This document shows, one piece after another, positions 59,404-64,000 of a stretch of 64,000 nucleotides of DNA. The notes below the pieces were generated by a model. It worked only from the letters and a program-made list of their open reading frames with translations, was not told the origin of the DNA and did no database searches. Numbering within the stretch: position 1 is the stretch's first letter; every line of letters starts with the position of its first letter. The position numbers were made by a program, and so were the translations under genes. Location: the NCBI RefSeq assembly GCF_000801105.2, contig NC_079514.1, positions 18,950,293 through 19,014,292 on the forward strand, given 5' to 3'. The stretch comes from Raphanus sativus (lineage: Eukaryota > Streptophyta > Magnoliopsida > Brassicales > Brassicaceae).

Positions 59404-62218
59404 AGCTCTGTCGACCTCATTTTCTATAACACCCTAAAAGGGATGGAAATAGACGACTACGAAATTATTGGACAAAAAGCTAACCTCGTAGGCTTCTCCG
59501 GAGAAACAGCTACCTCATTGGGAACTATCAAGCTCCCAGTCATAGCTGGTGGAATAATGAAAATGACCAACTTAGTAGTCATCGATAGACCTTCCCCGTT
59601 CCACGCGATTTTGGGAAGACCCTGGATTCACAAAATGAAGGCAGTAGCCTCAACGTACCATCAGTGCGTAAAATTCCCAACACCTGAAGGGATAGCTACC
59701 ATACATGGTAGCCAGAAGATATCTAGGATCTGCTATTTGGGAGGATTCGAAATCCTCAAAAAGTCCCCCCAATAGCAATTACAGATCCAGGAGGGTCGCG
59801 AAATGCAACAAAATATTCGAGGTCCCCCCAGGAACCTAACCGAAAAAGTCTGCATCGACGACTCTGATCCTGAAAAACAGGTGAGCATCGGGTCCGAGCT
59901 ACCTCCTGAGACAAAAAAGGAGCTCATTGATATTTTGAAAAGCAATGTCAAAACCTTTGCATGGTCCACCAGCGACATGAAAGGAATAGATCCGAACGTC
60001 ACCACCCATAAACTAAAAGTAGACCATACTTTCAAACCGATCAAACAGAAGCGTCGTAAGCTAGGCCTCGAAAAGGCTCAAGCTGTTAACGACGAAGTTG
60101 ACCGACTTACGAAAGCGGGGTCCATTCGAGAGGTACATTACCCCGACTGGTTAGCTAACCCGGTAGTGGTAAAGAAGAAAAACGGGAAATGGAGAATCTG
60201 TGTAGACTTCACAGACCTAAACAAAGCTTGTCCTAAAGACAGCTTCCCGTTACCTCACATCGACCACCTGGTTGAAGCAACAGCTGGCCATCGACTCCTA
60301 TCCTTTATAGATGCCTTCTCAGGGTACAACCAAATCATGATGGATCCTGAGAACCAGGAGAAAACTGCGTTCATAACCGAACGAGGAACCTATTGTTACA
60401 AGGTTATGCCATTCGGATTAAAGAACGCAGGAGCTACCTATCAGAGGCTAGTAAATAAGATGTTCGCTGGACAACTTGGAAAAACCATGGAGGTCTATAT
60501 CGACGACATGCTAGTCAAATCCTCAGCTGGAGAAGATCATATCTCCCACCTAAGGGAATGCTTCGACATCCTTAACAAGTACGATATGAAGCTCAATCCC
60601 ACTAAATGTACTTTCGGGGTACCCTCAGGCGAGTTCCTAGGCTATCTCGTAACCGAAAGAGGCATTGAAGCCAACCCGCAGCAGATAGCAACCTTCCTAG
60701 AAATGCCGTCACTTAAGACGACCAGAGAGGTACAGAGATTGACTGGACGAATCGCGGCATTGAATCGATTCATATCCAAATCCACCGATAAATGTCTCCC
60801 GTTCTACAAGCTTCTAAGAAATAATAAGAAGTTCTTTTGGGACGAGAAATGCGAGGAAGCCTTCAAGCAATTGAAAGCATATCTCTCCGAACCTCCGATC
60901 CTATCTAAACCAGTAGTAGGAGAGCCATTGTACCTATACCTCGCTGTATCAACTGCTGCAGTCAGCGGCGTTCTGGTACGAGAGGAACAAAACGAACAAA
61001 GATCCGTCTATTACACCAGTAAGAGTTTAATAGACGCCGAAACAAGGTACCCCGCAATGGAAAAACTAGCTCTAGCAGTCGTAACAGCTGCCAGAAAATT
61101 GCGACCTTACTTCCAATCGCACTCGATCATTGTAATGACCTCACAACCATTACGAATGATATTGCACAGCCCTAGCCAGTCAGGGCGATTGGCTAAATGG
61201 GCCATAGAGCTCAGCAAATATGATATCGAGTATAGACCTCGAGCAGCAGCGAAAGCTCAGGTCCTTGCTGATTTTATCATTGAACTGACATCCGAGCAGT
61301 TAGACTCCGAAATGAAATCTCCGAAGTGGAGCCTATACGTCGACGGAGCCTCATCAAAACAGGGCTCCGGTATCGGTCTAAGGCTAACTTCCTCAGCAGG
61401 AGAAACCATTGAGCAGTCATATAGACTCGGATTCAGCGCCTCAAACAACGAAGCTGAATATGAAGCACTAATCGCAGGGTTGAAGCTCGCCCTAAGCCTC
61501 GGAATCCGAGAGCTAAATGCTTACAGTGACTCACAGCTAGTAGCTAGCCAGTTTCACGGAGAATATGAAACGAGGGACGAAAGAATGGGGGCATATCTCG
61601 AAGTCGTCCAGAACCTCACTAGGCAGTTCGACAAATTCGAGCTAACGAGAATCCCACGAGGGGAGAACTCCTCAGCGGATGCGTTGGCTGCTTTAGCTTC
61701 CACGTCAGACCCCCTTGTAAAACGGATCATACCCGTAGAAGGAATCGAGAAACCAAGCATCGACATAGCTACTAAAGCTGAGAAAGAGAGCAAACTAACA
61801 GCGCAACTCAAAGGTACCTGCCCTGAAACGGTAGCTACCCAGGTTTTCACAACATTTTGGTTTCCAAAAACCAGAATATGCAGCTCTAAAAAACATACCT
61901 CCGGGAACACAATCCAAATCATGGAAGATATTCCTCGAAATTCAGACTCCCTAGAGCCTGATCTCAAGAATACCCCCGGGGGCACCAACTCAGACCCAAT
62001 TATCTGCAGAATTAAAACCAGAAGCCGTACAGCTCTCAAAAATTCATCTGGAGGTATTCCTCGGAATTCAGACTCCCTGGAGCCTAATCCTACCAATACC
62101 TCCGGGGGCACCACGCCACCAGGTCCCGAACAGGAACCTCCCTCGTCTCTTCATAACAAAGTTGTAGGAAGAGAGGATTGGAGAATTCCAATCACGCAAT
62201 ACATCCTGGAGGGAAAGA
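59404..62218 (+). pseudogene. Protease-RT-RNase H-RNase H part of the Tat pol frame
   Basis: Same reading frame as gag, interrupted only by TGA 59401-59403 and TAG 59773-59775. Protease remainder: SSVDLIFYNTL, FHAILGRPWIHKM. After the TAG the RT has CVDFTDLNKACPKDSFPLPH, FIDAFSGYNQI, FGLKNAGATYQ and the catalytic YIDD (about 60496). First RNase H: LYLAVSTAAVSGVLVREE, TRYPAMEKLAL. Second, archaeal-type RNase H: YVDGASSKQGSGIG, NNEAEYEALIAGL, YSDSQLVA, GENSSADALAALA, keeping the acidic residues. It ends in DWRIPITQYILEGK, where the link to integrase would continue, and runs into the next LTR (open until TAG 62242-62244). Confidence 0.9.
61922..62115 (+). repeat. Direct repeat within the Tat pol frame
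   Basis: About 65 bp at 61927-61987 recur at 62054-62115, 127 bp apart and in frame. Both encode IPRNSDSLEP followed by NT-GGT. It lies in the spacer between the second RNase H and the integrase linker. Confidence 0.7.
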
Positions 62219-62789
62219 TGTTGGGCCCAAATATGACCCTCTAGCTAGTGATAGACAATAAGAAATGATAACGGGCCGCGAAAGGCCCATCATGAATTCA
62301 ATCTTCAAAAACAGCTAAGTCAGATCCGGAGGCTGTGAGCTGGAGATGTTCATCAGAGAGGTCAAGGAAAAGAGGCAGCTCGTTGACAAGTAAACAGGCG
62401 CAGGACCCGGTCAAAGAGGTAGCTCGTGGACAAATAAATAGGCGCATGACCCGGTCAAAGGGGAGCTTTTACAAATCCCTCAAATCACGGAGGGGATCTC
62501 GGGAACCAGTTGGCTACGATCAAGCGGGACCTGAGGCTATTTAAAGAAGACATCAAACAATAATTAAGGGATCCGCATTCTCTACGATTCATAAGCAATA
62601 GCTCTCAAATTCATTACTTTCCTTGTAAACGTTATAAACATCTCTTGTATACAATTCTTACAAAAATATCAATAAATCATTCATTCATTCTACAAAGTTC
62701 TTACGGGATTCAGCTCACGTAATCTTTCCCTAATCTTTCCCTAATCTTAACCTGATCTCAAAACCAGGAGGTAAGTTTAATCCCTCACA
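62219..62789 (+). repeat. 5' LTR of a second Tat element
   Basis: 571 bp, TGTTGGGCCCAAATATGACC ... TCCCTCACA, followed at 62791 by the primer binding site TTGGCGCCGTCTGTGGGG. Because a primer site and gag follow, it acts as the 5' LTR of a further element, even though it also sits where a 3' LTR of the first would be expected; GGAGGGAAAGA just before it is purine-rich. Confidence 0.85.
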
Positions 62790-62842
62790 ATTGGCGCCGT
62801 CTGTGGGGACGAAACAATGGAATCCCTTACTCCAACTTAAGG

Positions 62843-64000
62843 ATGAATCCAGTCGATCAGACAACAAATTCATCTAACCGATGAACAGTATCCCGGTGAA
62901 CAGTACTCGTATGAACAGTACTGGAAGAACAATATCTCGATGAACAGTATCTCGGTGAACAGTATCTCGATGAATAGTATCTCGATGAACAGTATCCCGA
63001 TGAACAGTATCCCGATGAACAGTATCCCGATGAACAGTACTCGGATGAACAGTACTGGAAGAACAGTATCTCGATGAACAGTATCTCGATGAACAGTATC
63101 TCGATGAACAGTGCTGGAGCAGCCAACACGAGAACCTCCAGTGGGATCGATCCAGGGCTCCCAGCCCTCGTTACCCCTCAGCACCAACCTGCTCCGAACC
63201 AGACGGAGGCTCAGCTCTCTGAGATCCGTCGCATGATGATGCAGCTGGTAGAAAAAGCTCAAGAAGGTGAGCGTACAATGCAACTGCTAGCCGCTCGGCA
63301 GCAACGATTCGAAGAGGTCACTAGATCTCTAACCGCAACAACCCAACCACCGCAACGTCAGGGCTCGGGAGTGACCTTCCGAGATCGAATAACTGACCCC
63401 TCGTTCCCTCGAGGACGTCTCGACTTTTCCTTGATAACAGGGACCAGCTTTCCAAACGCCTCATGTTAGAACAGTTCCCGTGCTCAGTCCACCCCTCACC
63501 AGTGCTATGGGAAGCAACATAGCATCGACTAGCTCTATTCCCGATCAGGTTACTGGTCAGAGCGCTCGCTTACCTCCTCCACCACCTATTCTTAGGTCAG
63601 GAGAAGGAGTATCCGACCCGTCCGGGGGCAGAACGTCAGCTCCGGTGTTTCGGGCCAGAAACCTAAACACGAATCCGGGCGAACATCAAAGGACGGATGC
63701 TGATCCTACAGCTCGCCCCACTAACCTAACTCGTCAAAATAACCCAATAGCCAGTGAGCAAATGAGCCCACCGAGCACTTGGAAAAATGATCGAACACGA
63801 TTCCATCAGGGACCTGTTTGCCAGGTACATGTTCGTCAGGTACCTAACGATGACCTGACTGTCCTACCTCTAGAGGGACCTGAGGCTATTCGTAGATATA
63901 TGGAGCAGACTCACGCAGCTCTCCAAAAGCTGGGTGCTCAAGTCCACAAGGCAACGAGCTCAGCTCCCGAAATCGAGAGCTTGATCGAAGAGACCTGTGG
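62843..64000 (+). pseudogene. Gag of the second Tat element, disrupted and running off the window
   Basis: The expected start ATG at 62843 (MNPVDQTTNSSNR) meets TGA at 62882 where a 15-bp repeat array begins. Homology to the first gag resumes at about 63190 (PNQTEAQLSEIRRMMMQLVE, TTQPPQRQ, DRITDPSFPRGRLDFS), breaks near 63430-63480 and continues in another frame to the window edge (LPLEGPEAIRRYMEQTHAAL, KLGAQVHKATSSAPEIESL). At least two frame changes; not functional as read. Confidence 0.85.
62881..63118 (+). repeat. 15-bp tandem repeat array, 16 units, in the gag leader
   Basis: Consensus ATGAACAGTATCTCG. Fourteen units are 15 bp and two are 14 bp (62926-62939, 63060-63073). The order of variants in 62896-62969 is repeated at 63030-63103, giving a higher-order repeat of five units. 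Absent from the first element's gag. Confidence 0.92.

Larger units (their letters stand above)
56481..62218 (+). mobile_element. Ty3/gypsy retrotransposon, Tat lineage, interrupted before integrase
   Basis: LTR (56481-57031), primer binding site (57033-57050), gag (57085-59403), protease, RT, RNase H and a second archaeal-type RNase H (59404-62218). The double RNase H is characteristic of Tat-lineage gypsy elements. Coding ends at 62218, where a related LTR begins. Integrase and this element's own 3' LTR are not in the window. The five bases before the LTR are ATCAT (56476-56480); the partner copy cannot be checked. Confidence 0.92.

Noticed and set aside
62881..63118. CRISPR-like short repeats
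   Set aside because: Units are contiguous 15-mers without spacers, inside a plant retroelement leader.

Overview
The window is plant nuclear DNA, almost certainly from a Brassicaceae species. The first 8.8 kb is a compact genic block that matches, from memory, the Arabidopsis chromosome 5 neighbourhood At5g44020-At5g44040: an acidic SEG2/JASON-like protein gene (599-2048, +), the secondary-wall cellulose synthase gene CESA4/IRX5 (2400-6423, -, 11 exons that join to 1047 residues) and a VSP-like HAD class IIIB acid phosphatase gene (7120-8782, -, 3 exons, 272 residues). All three have canonical GT-AG introns and keep their reading frames. The only other gene that looks alive is a small 98-codon protein gene at 50879-51175 (+).

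From 8.9 kb to the end the window is a stack of mobile DNA. 8.9-14.5 kb: a broken Ty1/copia element sitting 167 bp upstream of the phosphatase start codon and itself carrying a 215-bp hAT-type insertion. 16.4-20.3 kb: two LINE remnants (one with a 15-bp target duplication), an Emigrant-like MITE and a Helitron-type end. 21-24 kb: a kinase pseudogene fused to an RPA70-like fragment, a second RPA70-like pseudogene and another Helitron end. 27.2-29.4 kb: an auxin response factor (ARF) pseudogene split by a Stowaway MITE, with a second Stowaway beside it and a hAT remnant where its first exons should be. 30.7-38.8 kb: two solo LTRs with perfect 5-bp target duplications, a long inverted-repeat (foldback) element, a gypsy integrase-end remnant and a Helitron. 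39.5-47.9 kb: more Helitron ends (one element holds a third RPA70-like exon) and a second foldback copy. 49.9-51.2 kb: a hAT MITE and the small gene. 51.8-56.5 kb: a degenerate L1-type LINE. 56.5-64 kb: two related Tat-lineage Ty3/gypsy elements, the second starting exactly where the pol frame of the first is cut.

The observations most worth checking are: (1) an in-frame TAG in the gypsy pol frame whose context is CAA-TAG-CAA-TTA, the tobamovirus-type leaky-stop context; (2) at least eight tiny poly(A)-tailed insertions of about 11-21 bp, each flanked by its own 8-16 bp direct repeat, apparently extreme 5'-truncated retroposition events; (3) two homologous foldback elements with ~170-180 bp arms, each arm carrying a tRNA-type B box; (4) three separate RPA70-like fragments associated with Helitron-type termini. 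I found no evidence for a new defence or metabolic system. All family names come from reading the translations; nothing was searched.
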